DNA of 37,149 nt, taken from positions 1-37,149 of the forward strand of contig CAZZHG010000054.1 in assembly GCA_964653655.1 (NCBI GenBank). Direction: 5' to 3'. The notes below the pieces were generated by a model that did no database searches, was not told the DNA's origin, and saw only the letters and a program-made list of their open reading frames with translations. Source of the stretch: CAZZHG01 sp964653655 (GTDB lineage Bacteria > Bdellovibrionota > FAC87 > UBA2466). Below, one piece after another: positions 22,895 to 30,070 of the stretch. The translations under genes were made by a program, and so were the position numbers. Positions within the stretch are counted from its first letter, which is position 1. Every line of letters begins with the position of its first letter.

Positions 22895-23608
22895 TCAGCG
22901 GGAAGGCCGTTTGGCCTCGTCCGCGTAAGCGTACTCAATCTCGACGTCCAAATCCTTCCAGCCGTCGCCTACTTTTCGCTTCGCAATGGTGCGTCCGACG
23001 AGGTTGAGTAGCCGTCCATCGGACTTCCGCATCGTCAGATAAATCGGATCGACGATGGCGGCGATGATGAAGCTGGAAGGCTTCATCTTCACGACCACCA
23101 CCTCGGTGCCCTTGTGAGTCTTTTCGTTCACCTTGAAGAACTTGAAGCCCACGGTTTCCTTGCGATCGAGGGCCGCCCAGCGCACGGAGACGGTGTCCCC
23201 TTTTAAAATCTCCGCCCAATGGGCCTTCAAATATTCGATGAGGGTGGGGCCTACGACGAGGCTCTCCTCCCAATCCTCCGTCGCGGTCTCGGTTTTGCCC
23301 GCTTTCGTATAGGAGAAGTGAACCTTCTTCCCTTCCACTCTAAGGCTCCCCTTTTCCCCGAGCTGACGGTGATCGAGATCGTAGCTCTTCACGTGGATTC
23401 CGTCCGCGCGGGCTTCCTCCATCGTCGCGACGGTCGTGTCGAGATTGAGGAAGGTGACCAGGATTTCTCCGGTGGCGGGCTCTTCCCTTTTCCATTTGAA
23501 GAGAAGCAGCTCCTGGCGGCTGTCCTTGTCGAAAACGGACGCCGTCGCCGGAGCCGCCTCGGCGGCCGTGGAAAGGACCAATAGGGAGATCGCTAAGAGA
23601 AATTTCAT
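22895..23608 (-). CDS. Secreted hypothetical protein downstream of the sigma factor
   Basis: A 237-residue protein with signal peptide MKFLLAISLLVLSTAAEA. The mature part is rich in beta-forming residues with repeated acidic/basic alternation (KVHFSYTKAGKTETATEDWE, GTEVVVVKMKPSSFI, LDVEIEYAYADE). It shows no catalytic signature or cysteine. The ATG at 23608 is preferred over an in-frame TTG at 23623 because the signal peptide begins there, though its ribosome site is weak. It starts 20 bases after the stop of the sigma factor gene and abuts the convergent pruA stop with no spacer. The family is not recognised. Confidence 0.78.
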   Translation of the reverse strand: MKFLLAISLLVLSTAAEAAPATASVFDKDSRQELLLFKWKREEPATGEILVTFLNLDTTVATMEEARADGIHVKSYDLDHRQLGEKGSLRVEGKKVHFSYTKAGKTETATEDWEESLVVGPTLIEYLKAHWAEILKGDTVSVRWAALDRKETVGFKFFKVNEKTHKGTEVVVVKMKPSSFIIAAIVDPIYLTMRKSDGRLLNLVGRTIAKRKVGDGWKDLDVEIEYAYADEAKRPSR

Positions 23609-23628
23609 GGGGAAAGCGTCCAACGGAA

Positions 23629-24582
23629 TCAGGACGGGGTCAATAGGTCGTAGTCGGGGTAGCGGGCTTTGACGAAGTCTTTGAGCCGGCTCTTGATCTG
23701 CTCTTCCAGCTGGCGCGCGCGCTCTTTCGAGACGCCGTACTTGTCGCCTATCTCTTGCAGCGTCACGGGATTTTCGGAGGTGAGCCGCTGCTCGAAGATC
23801 AGTTTTTCGCGGCCTTCGAGGGTGCCGGCGAACTCTTTCAGGATCGTCTGAAAGCGCTCCATCTGCTCCGCGTTGCCGAGAGTTTCGTCGATGGGAGCGG
23901 CCGAATCCGTCAACCGATCCATGTGCTGGCGTTTATCGTCGTCGTCGAGCGGCGCGTTCAAGGATAGATCGGCGGCGGAGAGCCGTTGCTGCATCTCGAC
24001 CACTTCCTTCTCCTTCACATCGAGATTCGACGCGAGAAGCTTCGGGCGGTCTTCCGGCGAAATTCCCATCTGCTCGAGCTTCGCCTGCTCGGCCTTCAGC
24101 CGGTAGAAGAGCCGCTTTTGCGCCTGAGTGGTTCCGATCTTCACGAGAGAGTGGTTCTTCAGAATCGCGTCCTGAATGTAGCTTCGGATCCACCACACGG
24201 CGTAAGTGGTGATGCGCACTTCTTTGTAGGGATTGAAGTCCTGGATGGCCTTCACGAGCCCCATGTTGCCCTCCTGGATGAGATCCAGAAGCTTCACGCG
24301 GTAATGGACGTACTCGTAGGCGATCTTGACCACGAAGCGCAGGTTGCTCGTGACCAGCTTTTGGAGCGTCTCCCGATCCTTGTCCTCGTAGTACTTGAGG
24401 GCGAGCTCTTTTTCCTCGTCCCGGGTGAGCAGCGGGTATTTGTGAATTTCCCGCAAATAGGCTTGGAGCAGGGGGTCGGTCGCGGTGATGGAGCTTCCGG
24501 AGGAGGCTTTCCTGGAAACGACCGCCCGCTTGGAAAAGCCCGGCCGCTCTGGATTCTTAGGTTTTTTCTTGTCGGCGGCCAC
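23629..24582 (-). CDS. RNA polymerase sigma factor, sigma-32 (RpoH)-like
   Basis: A 317-residue group 3 sigma factor. The N-terminal ~38 residues are a basic, Ser-rich extension. Region 1.2 has LLQAYLREIHKYPLLTRDEE. Region 2 has LVTSNLRFVVKIAYEY, the core-binding DLIQEGNMGLVKAIQDF and the -10-recognising TTYAVWWIRSYIQDAIL. Then comes QRLFYRLKAEQ, resembling the RpoH box. Region 4 has the helix-turn-helix VTLQEIGDKYGVSKERARQL. There is no region 1.1 of primary sigma factors. The start is a GTG at 24582 with no clear ribosome site. It probably serves heat-shock or other stress promoters. Myxobacterial-type SigB/SigC sporulation factors are close alternatives. Confidence 0.9.
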   Translation of the reverse strand: MAADKKKPKNPERPGFSKRAVVSRKASSGSSITATDPLLQAYLREIHKYPLLTRDEEKELALKYYEDKDRETLQKLVTSNLRFVVKIAYEYVHYRVKLLDLIQEGNMGLVKAIQDFNPYKEVRITTYAVWWIRSYIQDAILKNHSLVKIGTTQAQKRLFYRLKAEQAKLEQMGISPEDRPKLLASNLDVKEKEVVEMQQRLSAADLSLNAPLDDDDKRQHMDRLTDSAAPIDETLGNAEQMERFQTILKEFAGTLEGREKLIFEQRLTSENPVTLQEIGDKYGVSKERARQLEEQIKSRLKDFVKARYPDYDLLTPS

Positions 24583-24617
24583 GGGGTTCTAATTACCAAA
24601 TGTGCCCGGGGAAATCC

Positions 24618-24646
24618 ATGACAAGCGGCCCCCTGCCGCCTATAAA
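24618..24646 (+). promoter_or_regulatory. Sigma-70-type promoter of the DedA gene
   Basis: ATGACA (24618-24623) and TATAAA (24641-24646) each match the consensus at five of six positions and are separated by exactly 17 bases. Transcription should begin near 24652-24654, 1-3 bases before the ATG at 24655, and no ribosome site is present. The message is therefore predicted to be nearly leaderless. Confidence 0.65.
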
Positions 24647-24654
24647 TGCCTTAG

Positions 24655-25323
24655 ATGGAAAGTCTTTTCATCTTTCTGACCGAGCAAAGCTCGGGCCTGT
24701 CGTACGCCATCGTTTTCGGCATTTTGGTCGCCTGCGGCTTGGGTTTTCCTTTGCCCGAGGACATTCCCTTGGTGGCCTCCGGCTATCTGATCTGGGAAGG
24801 AACCATGCATTGGGGGCCGGCCCTTGCCGTTACGATGATCGGGGTCGGCGCCGGAGATTCCATTCTGTTTTTCATAGGGCGCAGACTCGGCATGCGGATA
24901 CTCGAGCCCGCTCCGAACCGGCGCACCTTTTTCCCCCAGAAGCGCGTCCGGCGCACCCGCGCCTATTTTAGGAAGTACGGGGAGAAGATTGTTTTCTTCG
25001 CCCGCTTCGTCGCGGGATTTCGCGCCGTCGCCTTCTTCATGTCGGGAGCGATGCGGATGCCCTTTTCGAGGTTCATTCTGCTCGACATGCTCGCCGCCGC
25101 ACTCAGCGTGCCCCTCTGGGTGGGCCTGGGTTACGCCTGCGGCGTCTATTTCGGCGACGAAATCAGTTTGATTCTGCTGAAGGTGAAGAGCGCCAAGCAC
25201 GTCATGATGCTCGTGATCGGGGTCGTCGTGGTGGGAGCGATCATCCGCTTCTTCCTCAAATATCGCGGCGCCAAAGCCGCCGCGGCGAAGCGTTCCCGCG
25301 CCTCTTCCAGCAAGTCCGTCTAA
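24655..25323 (+). CDS. DedA family (VTT domain) membrane protein
   Basis: A 222-residue inner-membrane protein. The family signature is in the N-terminal half (GLGFPLPEDIPLVASGYL), where the conserved acidic residue lies in a re-entrant loop. The second signature is FFARFVAGFRAVAFFMSGAMRM with the conserved arginines. Four to five hydrophobic segments precede a basic tail (KAAAAKRSRASSSK). DedA proteins are thought to translocate lipid carriers or phospholipids and affect proton-motive force. The precise substrate here is unknown. It is divergent from the sigma factor gene, with 72 bases between starts. Confidence 0.93.
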   Translation: MESLFIFLTEQSSGLSYAIVFGILVACGLGFPLPEDIPLVASGYLIWEGTMHWGPALAVTMIGVGAGDSILFFIGRRLGMRILEPAPNRRTFFPQKRVRRTRAYFRKYGEKIVFFARFVAGFRAVAFFMSGAMRMPFSRFILLDMLAAALSVPLWVGLGYACGVYFGDEISLILLKVKSAKHVMMLVIGVVVVGAIIRFFLKYRGAKAAAAKRSRASSSKSV

Positions 25324-25346
25324 CCCCACCGTTCGTGCCAGTGCCA

Positions 25347-26315
25347 TTAGCGGCCAATGAGGGCCGCGCGGACCATGCCTTTCAATTGAGCCCACTTGGA
25401 TCGGCAATCCGGTCCCGTGGAGGAGGCTATCTTGTCGAGGGCGTTCAAGTCCCCAAGTTGCTCCCGGTTGAGCTCGTACTTCGAGATAATGAAGTCCGGC
25501 GTGATGGCGTCGAGCGTGACGTCCGCGCTGAGACTCCGGGTCAGATAGTACGTGCGGCTTTCGGGAACCGCCTTCATGAGCTCCTCGGCGAATGCTGCGG
25601 TGGCTTTCCAGGCGCGAGTCTCCCCCACATAGGCCGTTCGCTGTTCGGCGGCGGCGGTTCGGTCCAACGCTTCTTGGAATCTCTTTGACTCCTCCGCGGT
25701 AAGTTCCGCCGAGCGCGGGGCGTGTCCCAATCGTTTGGACGCGGACTCGTAGATTTCATCGAAGGTGGCCTGCTGCTCCCGCCGCGCGGCTAGGATCTTT
25801 TCCCCAAGTTCTTGGAGGACTTTGTCTTGGGAGTGATAGAGCTCGTGGAAAAGCACGGCCGCTTGCTTTCCCAGCTCGAGCCCACTGCGAATGTAGATCG
25901 TTCGCTTACCCTTCACGACTTCGTAGGCCCCGTTCGCATCCAAGGAGCCAGGCGACGTGGGTACGGTGTCCACGTACCGGATCTCGAGGTCGCCGCTTTT
26001 TAGCGCCGGCAAGGCGCCGTCCATAAGTTGCCTTCCTCGCTCGGTTTGCTGAAGCAGGGAAACCACGCCGACATCCGAGTTCACCGTGCTCTCTAGATTC
26101 AGGGTGATGGACCGGCCCGGTTCCGACGCATTGGGGACGGTGACCTCGGTGGTGGGCTTGGCCTTCGAGAGCGCCATCAGCCTTGGAAGAGATCTCAGGA
26201 GAAGCGCCAGCTCGTCTTCCGTTGGAGTTTCAGCCCGGCACTGGGAGGCTTGAAGGGCGCAGACCAGCGCCATGACGCCGTAGATCCATCCCCTGATTCC
26301 CCCGAAAGAAAACAT
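25347..26315 (-). CDS. Secreted HExxH zinc metallopeptidase candidate
   Basis: A 322-residue protein with an N-terminal export signal (hydrophobic residues 9-25, then QCRAETP). The motif FHELYHSQD gives zinc ligands His157 and His161 and catalytic Glu158. A likely third ligand is Glu232 in GETRAWKA, as in gluzincin-type enzymes where a downstream E-x-x-A follows the HExxH helix. The stretch before it (ANGAYEVVKGKRTIYIRSGL) has the extended beta edge usual ahead of an HExxH helix. The third ligand is my assignment, not proved. Two copies of a 17-bp dyad lie upstream. A small hairpin (26351-26372) stands between them and the gene. Substrate unknown. Confidence 0.75.
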   Translation of the reverse strand: MFSFGGIRGWIYGVMALVCALQASQCRAETPTEDELALLLRSLPRLMALSKAKPTTEVTVPNASEPGRSITLNLESTVNSDVGVVSLLQQTERGRQLMDGALPALKSGDLEIRYVDTVPTSPGSLDANGAYEVVKGKRTIYIRSGLELGKQAAVLFHELYHSQDKVLQELGEKILAARREQQATFDEIYESASKRLGHAPRSAELTAEESKRFQEALDRTAAAEQRTAYVGETRAWKATAAFAEELMKAVPESRTYYLTRSLSADVTLDAITPDFIISKYELNREQLGDLNALDKIASSTGPDCRSKWAQLKGMVRAALIGR

Positions 26316-26350
26316 CGGCCCCCCCGACCGCTACTAAAGTGCAAGGCGAC

Positions 26351-26372
26351 AGCCAGGAATTCGTGCCTGGCT
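26351..26372. repeat. Small hairpin between two secreted-protein genes
   Basis: AGCCAGG (26351-26357) pairs with CCTGGCT (26366-26372) around an 8-base loop. It follows the stop of the gene at 26439-27530 on the minus strand and precedes the metallopeptidase gene. It lacks a T-run, so it is a weak terminator candidate or a leader hairpin. Confidence 0.4.
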
Positions 26373-26379
26373 AGGCAGG

Positions 26380-26396
26380 GTATACACGAGGAATAC
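26380..26396. promoter_or_regulatory. 17-bp dyad operator-like site, copy 1
   Basis: GTATACACGAGGAATAC fits the dyad GTRTAC-N5-GWATAC. It lies 65 bases upstream of the metallopeptidase start (26315, minus strand). Two more copies, at 26414 and 27583, keep both half-sites and the exact 5-base spacer. Confidence 0.6.
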
Positions 26397-26413
26397 GCCC
26401 GCCCTTTGTAGCG

Positions 26414-26430
26414 GTGTACCGAAGGTATAC
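26414..26430. promoter_or_regulatory. 17-bp dyad operator-like site, copy 2
   Basis: GTGTACCGAAGGTATAC fits the same dyad, 34 bases (about three helical turns) centre to centre from copy 1. It is just beyond the stop of the gene at 26439-27530 and 99 bases upstream of the metallopeptidase start. Confidence 0.6.
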
Positions 26431-26438
26431 GCCTGCAC

Positions 26439-27530
26439 TCACTGTTCGTGCGCCGGCAGCTCGGCGAACATCGGTCCCGTTCGGGGAGCGGGCTCCTGTT
26501 CGCGCTGAAACACCGTTACCTTGATGTCGTGATTGGTCGTCTTGAAGAGACGCTTGCGCTTGAGGTGGATGTCCGCTTCGTTCACGCGTCCCTGGAGCGG
26601 GATGCTGACCGTGTCGTTGCCGTCGGCGACGTACTTGTCGTTGAAGAACATGTCCTTTTCGATGGCGTTGATCTTCACGTCGACCGTCTTCTTGTCCGTG
26701 CAGAGGAGAATGTCGTCATGAAGGAGGGCGTCTCTCTTTCGGATGACGAAGGGGCTGCCGCCGTCGATCTGCACCGTGTACTCGAAATCGTTCTCACCCA
26801 TCCGGCCTTCGATGCCTTGGGTGAGGCGGACCACGACGCGGTTCTTGCCCATGCCGTTGCAGAGCTCCTTCGTGTAGGTCTCCTGCGTGCCGTCGAGGGT
26901 GACTTGCGCGTCGACCGGAATGTTGGCGAGGTGATAGAGCGGGCCCGGACCGATTTGGCTCCAAGTAAAACCGCCCCAGCTGGGGAATCCGCCCCAGGAG
27001 TAGGTGCCGCGGTTTTCGCTTGGATCGCCGCTCGTGCATTCCACTTTCATCTTCTGCCCGTTCTTCGAGGGCAGATTGGGGAAACCGCAGCGATAGATGA
27101 CTTGTTGGGAGGCCGTGTTGGTGGCCTGGCGGATTTTCCACTGATCGTCGTCGTGATCGTAATAGGACTGCAGGGTCAGCTCTTCTTTTTCGCAGCGCTG
27201 GGTGACTTCGAGGTAGGCGGCGCGGCCGCGGCCGATCGCTTCCATTTCCGCCTGAAAGCCCATCGCGGTTCCGGCGCCGAAAAGCAGCGAGTCGCCGCTC
27301 GGGCCCGATTCCGATCGGCGCTGCTCGAAAGCCTCGCCTCTCTGATTCACCCGGTCCGCTCCGACGAAATGCATGGATTGGTAGCTGCGGCAGGTCCAGC
27401 CTTGGCTATCGCCCAGCGGGCCGTGCCGCCCGTCGGCCCTATTGAAGCTGACCGAGTAACTTCCGATTTGAACGCCGAAAGAAACCGCCGAGAAACCCAG
27501 GATCGTCAGAACCAAACCAACCGTTTTCAT
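26439..27530 (-). CDS. Secreted hypothetical protein, cysteine- and tryptophan-containing
   Basis: A 363-residue protein with signal peptide MKTVGLVLTILGFSAVSFG. Start ATG 27530 is chosen over an in-frame start at 27560 because GGGAG precedes it and the signal peptide begins there. The mature part has seven spaced cysteines (for example WTCRSY, TQRCEKEE, YRCGFP, VECTSG, LLCTDK), suggesting disulfides. A Trp/Gly-rich turn, SWGGFPSWGGFTWSQIG, is central, and the second half is beta-rich. It shows no known catalytic motif. A copy of the 17-bp dyad lies 53 bases upstream and two more beyond its end, so it probably shares a regulator with the metallopeptidase. Confidence 0.82.
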   Translation of the reverse strand: MKTVGLVLTILGFSAVSFGVQIGSYSVSFNRADGRHGPLGDSQGWTCRSYQSMHFVGADRVNQRGEAFEQRRSESGPSGDSLLFGAGTAMGFQAEMEAIGRGRAAYLEVTQRCEKEELTLQSYYDHDDDQWKIRQATNTASQQVIYRCGFPNLPSKNGQKMKVECTSGDPSENRGTYSWGGFPSWGGFTWSQIGPGPLYHLANIPVDAQVTLDGTQETYTKELCNGMGKNRVVVRLTQGIEGRMGENDFEYTVQIDGGSPFVIRKRDALLHDDILLCTDKKTVDVKINAIEKDMFFNDKYVADGNDTVSIPLQGRVNEADIHLKRKRLFKTTNHDIKVTVFQREQEPAPRTGPMFAELPAHEQ

Positions 27531-27582
27531 TTTTCGCTCCCTCGAGAAAAAACAAATCAATCGTCCTGAAACCAGTCTCGGT

Positions 27583-27599
27583 GTGTACTCCGGGAATAC
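27583..27599. promoter_or_regulatory. 17-bp dyad operator-like site, copy 3
   Basis: GTGTACTCCGGGAATAC fits GTRTAC-N5-GWATAC. It lies 53 bases before the ATG at 27530 on the minus strand, in the divergent gap with the gene at 27781. Confidence 0.6.
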
Positions 27600-27698
27600 G
27601 ACGGATGGTTTCCGCGGAGGGGAATCGAAGCGAGTGATTTCCGTTTCTTATCGACGGCGCCGCCGTGACATCGGGATCGATCGTGTTCGCGCGATGCC

Positions 27699-27740
27699 TT
27701 GACGGGGGCGTTTTCCTTGTTGATAACGGTTCTCATTATT
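27699..27740 (+). promoter_or_regulatory. Promoter with Fur-box-like sequence over the -10
   Basis: TTGACG (27699-27704) and GATAAC (27722-27727) are spaced by 17 bases. Bases 27722-27740 match the Escherichia coli 19-base Fur-box consensus (GATAATGATAATCATTATC) at 14 of 19 positions by eye. A repressor there would cover the -10 box and start site of the gene at 27781. Confidence 0.5.
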
Positions 27741-27780
27741 CAAAACCCCGCCTCGCGCGGCGCTTTAAGGAGACTCGAAA

Positions 27781-28332
27781 ATGAAGCAACTAGGACTCGC
27801 GGTACTGACTCTCGCTTTCTGGATGGCCCCGGCTTTCGCCGATGAACCCGGTGAGTCAGGCCCGGTGAAGGGCCCCGGCGTGGAACTGCTCTGGCAGGAT
27901 CACAACCTCACGGGCCGCATCGGCGGAATCGCGATCTCGGCGGCTTCGCTCGAAAAAGAGTTCGGCATGACGCTCGTTCACCGCGCGGGCGGCCGGGAGT
28001 TTCGTACGGAGTTGAAGAAGGTGGGTAAGCGCATCGGCGGTACGGTCGAGAGCCTCGACCGGCACGGAAAACTCGTCCGCAAGTCCATCGAGATCACCGG
28101 AGCGGATGCGGCGAGCGGGAAGTTCAGCGGTATCCTGGACGGCAAGGCGTTCAACGCCCGGGTTTCGGCGAAGTCCATGAACGGACACCACTTCGTCGCG
28201 CCGGTCTTCGACTTCCAGTTTGCGAGCTCGGCCTATCAGTTCCGGATGGACAGCGGCATGGCTTGCATGGGTTGCGCCATCAAGATGTCGATGGTCGTGC
28301 TGTCGATGCTCAGTGTGACGGGCTCGCTCTAA
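27781..28332 (+). CDS. Secreted hypothetical protein with Cys-x-x-Cys tail
   Basis: A 183-residue protein with signal peptide MKQLGLAVLTLAFWMAPAFA. The mature part is beta-rich with repeated short strands (FRTELKKVGKRIGGTVESL, KFSGILDGKAFNARVS). The C-terminal 25 residues form a methionine- and cysteine-rich hydrophobic tail with MACMGC. AAGGAG precedes the ATG at a good distance. A Fur-like site overlaps its promoter, so iron or another divalent metal may control it, and the Met/Cys tail could bind metal. Both ideas are inference. Its end overlaps the convergent ogt stop by 4 bases. Confidence 0.8.
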   Translation: MKQLGLAVLTLAFWMAPAFADEPGESGPVKGPGVELLWQDHNLTGRIGGIAISAASLEKEFGMTLVHRAGGREFRTELKKVGKRIGGTVESLDRHGKLVRKSIEITGADAASGKFSGILDGKAFNARVSAKSMNGHHFVAPVFDFQFASSAYQFRMDSGMACMGCAIKMSMVVLSMLSVTGSL

Positions 28333-28826
28333 TCTTTAAGACCGTCGAGCGTTCCTTCGAGGGAGAGTAGTCTCTTTTTCCATTCGGGGCCGGGTCCGAA
28401 GCCTCCAAGGCGTTTGCCCGAGGCGATGACCCGGTGGCAGGGAACGACGAGAGGAAGTGGATTGCTGCCCACGGCGCCGCCGACCGCGCGAGCGCCGCCT
28501 GGGCGGCCCACTTTTTCCGCGAGCTCGCCGTAGGATAGAAGCTTACCGTACGGAACTTTTTCGAGGGCGCGCCAGACGGAGTCCTGAAACGGAGTTCCGG
28601 TCCAGCGGTAGGAAAACGTGAAGTCTTTGCGCTTGCCGTCGGCGAAAGCCTTCAGCTGGGAGCGCGCTTGCTTGAGCACCGGCGTCTCTTCCATCGCGAG
28701 CTTCTCGAAACGGAAGTCGATTTTCACGACCGTATCGTCGTCCGCCGTGACGGTGAGGGGGCCGAGCGAAGTCTCAAAAGCCAACTTACGCCGCGTCGCT
28801 CTTGGCGCCTTGGTTTTCAACGCCAC
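28329..28826 (-). CDS. ogt: Methylated-DNA-protein-cysteine methyltransferase
   Basis: A 165-residue suicide repair protein that moves O6-alkyl groups from guanine to its own cysteine. The active site is PCHRV with Cys130 preceded by LPLVV. The helix-turn-helix and arginine-finger region is YGKLLSYGELAEKVGRPGGARAVGGAVGSNP (split by the conserved Arg-Ala-Val). The N-terminal ribonuclease-like domain is reduced. The start is a GTG at 28826 with AAGG ahead, inside the end of the rhomboid-like gene (10-base overlap). It is last in the pdxS-pdxT operon, so expression probably follows that operon rather than an Ada-type response. Confidence 0.95.
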   Translation of the reverse strand: MALKTKAPRATRRKLAFETSLGPLTVTADDDTVVKIDFRFEKLAMEETPVLKQARSQLKAFADGKRKDFTFSYRWTGTPFQDSVWRALEKVPYGKLLSYGELAEKVGRPGGARAVGGAVGSNPLPLVVPCHRVIASGKRLGGFGPGPEWKKRLLSLEGTLDGLKD

Positions 28827-29494
28827 ATGTCCTTATCGAGCTTCGGCCGCCGTCCACCGCGCCCGCCACCACCGCTGGAGCGGTACTTCACCGCGCGGTA
28901 GACGATCGGGCTGAAGAACAGCAGGTAGGGCAGGTGCACGAGAAGCAGGAACGCTTTCATCCACCAGCCGGCGGTGAGGAACTGCAGCACGACCATGCCG
29001 CCGAAAATGACGGCGAGCCACTTCGCTTTGACCGGAACGATGCCGAGCAGATGCAGCTCGATGTCGGGAAAGATCGTTCCGAAGGCAAGCGAAAGATTTT
29101 GAATCACGTAGATCCAGATCCCGACGGGTATGCCGATGAGAAACGCTCCGCCCAGCCCGCACATGTACGCAAGCAGGGTAAACACCGTGAGGGGCGCCGT
29201 CCCCCAGGACTCCTCGAGCGCGTTGGAGATGAAGTAGACGTAGAGGACGTAAAAGAGCAGCAGTATGGGATTCGACGGCGCTTCGGAGACCGGAAAGGTC
29301 AGAAGCCGCCACCATTCTCCGGCCATCACCCGCTGGGGATCGAACATGAACTGCGCCATCGGCGCGCCCAGCATGTTCTGGCCGATGAAGCCCAGTACCG
29401 CGAAGCCGGCGAGCAGCATTCCCAGATTGGGGAGCGCGAGGAAGCTCAATTTTTTGACGAGGACTCTAAGGTATTTAGGAAAGCGATCGTCCAT
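28817..29494 (-). CDS. Rhomboid-like membrane protein, probably proteolytically inactive
   Basis: A 225-residue, about six-helix membrane protein. GEWWRLLTFPVSEAPSNPIL and LYVYFISNALEESWG match the loop 1 and TM2 region of rhomboids (W-R-x-x-T ... N ... L-E). Where active rhomboids have G-x-S-G in TM4, this has CGLGGAF, so the nucleophilic serine position is glycine. A His occurs in a late helix (VHLPYL). A Gly/Arg-rich basic tail ends it. ATG 29494 overlaps the pdxT stop as TGATG with AAGG upstream; an earlier in-frame ATG (29509) is less well placed. Its function is unknown. Derlin/iRhom-type pseudoproteases are the nearest idea. Confidence 0.72.
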   Translation of the reverse strand: MDDRFPKYLRVLVKKLSFLALPNLGMLLAGFAVLGFIGQNMLGAPMAQFMFDPQRVMAGEWWRLLTFPVSEAPSNPILLLFYVLYVYFISNALEESWGTAPLTVFTLLAYMCGLGGAFLIGIPVGIWIYVIQNLSLAFGTIFPDIELHLLGIVPVKAKWLAVIFGGMVVLQFLTAGWWMKAFLLLVHLPYLLFFSPIVYRAVKYRSSGGGGRGGRRPKLDKDMWR

Positions 29495-30066
29495 CACGCC
29501 CTTCCGCATTTGCGAAGAAAGTATTCGTGTATGTCGTCGTACTTCGTCAGTTCCGGATGGAACGTGGCCGCGAGCACGTTGCCCTTTTCGACGAGAACGG
29601 TATCCATTTTATACCGCATCAGGACCTTAGTCTCGCCCCAAACCCGCTGAATCCGCGGAGCCCGGATGAACACTCCCTCGACCGGCTTGCCGCTCCACTC
29701 AGGCGAGGCCTCGAGGGGCGCGATGAAGCTGTCCAGCTGGCGGCCGTAGGAGTTGCGCTCCACTTCGATGGGAAGGGCCGCTAACGACTTCTGATGGGGC
29801 TTGGAGACGTCGGTGGCGAGCAGAATCGCGCCCGCGCAAACGCCGAACGCGGGCTTGCCGCGGACGAATTCCGAGAGCGGCTCCCAAAGCTTGTTGAGCC
29901 CGAGCAGGTGCACCATGGTGCTGCTCTCTCCGCCGGGGAGAATGATTCCAGCAAGGCCTTCGAGGTGCGCCGGAGTGCGCACAAAGACGGGCTCCGCTCC
30001 GAGAGCTCTCAATTTTTCGGCGTGGGGTTCAACGGCCCCCTGTAAAGAGAGGATGCCGACCTTCAA
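29494..30066 (-). CDS. pdxT: Pyridoxal 5'-phosphate synthase glutaminase subunit
   Basis: A 190-residue class I glutamine amidotransferase that feeds ammonia to PdxS. GILSLQGAVEPHAEKL is the N-terminal signature, LPGGESSTM the oxyanion region, and the nucleophile is Cys77 in FGVCAGAILLA. His170 and Glu172 in ATFHPEL complete the triad. The start is a TTG at 30066, 4 bases after pdxS, with a weak ribosome site, so its translation probably depends on that of pdxS. It is followed by the rhomboid-like gene with a 1-base overlap. Confidence 0.96.
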   Translation of the reverse strand: MKVGILSLQGAVEPHAEKLRALGAEPVFVRTPAHLEGLAGIILPGGESSTMVHLLGLNKLWEPLSEFVRGKPAFGVCAGAILLATDVSKPHQKSLAALPIEVERNSYGRQLDSFIAPLEASPEWSGKPVEGVFIRAPRIQRVWGETKVLMRYKMDTVLVEKGNVLAATFHPELTKYDDIHEYFLRKCGRA

Positions 30067-30070
30067 GGGA

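Noticed and set aside
26448..27569. A 373-codon plus-strand frame opposite the secreted protein at 26439-27530
   Set aside because: The minus-strand frame has a signal peptide, ribosome site and ordered cysteines. The plus-strand frame has none of these.
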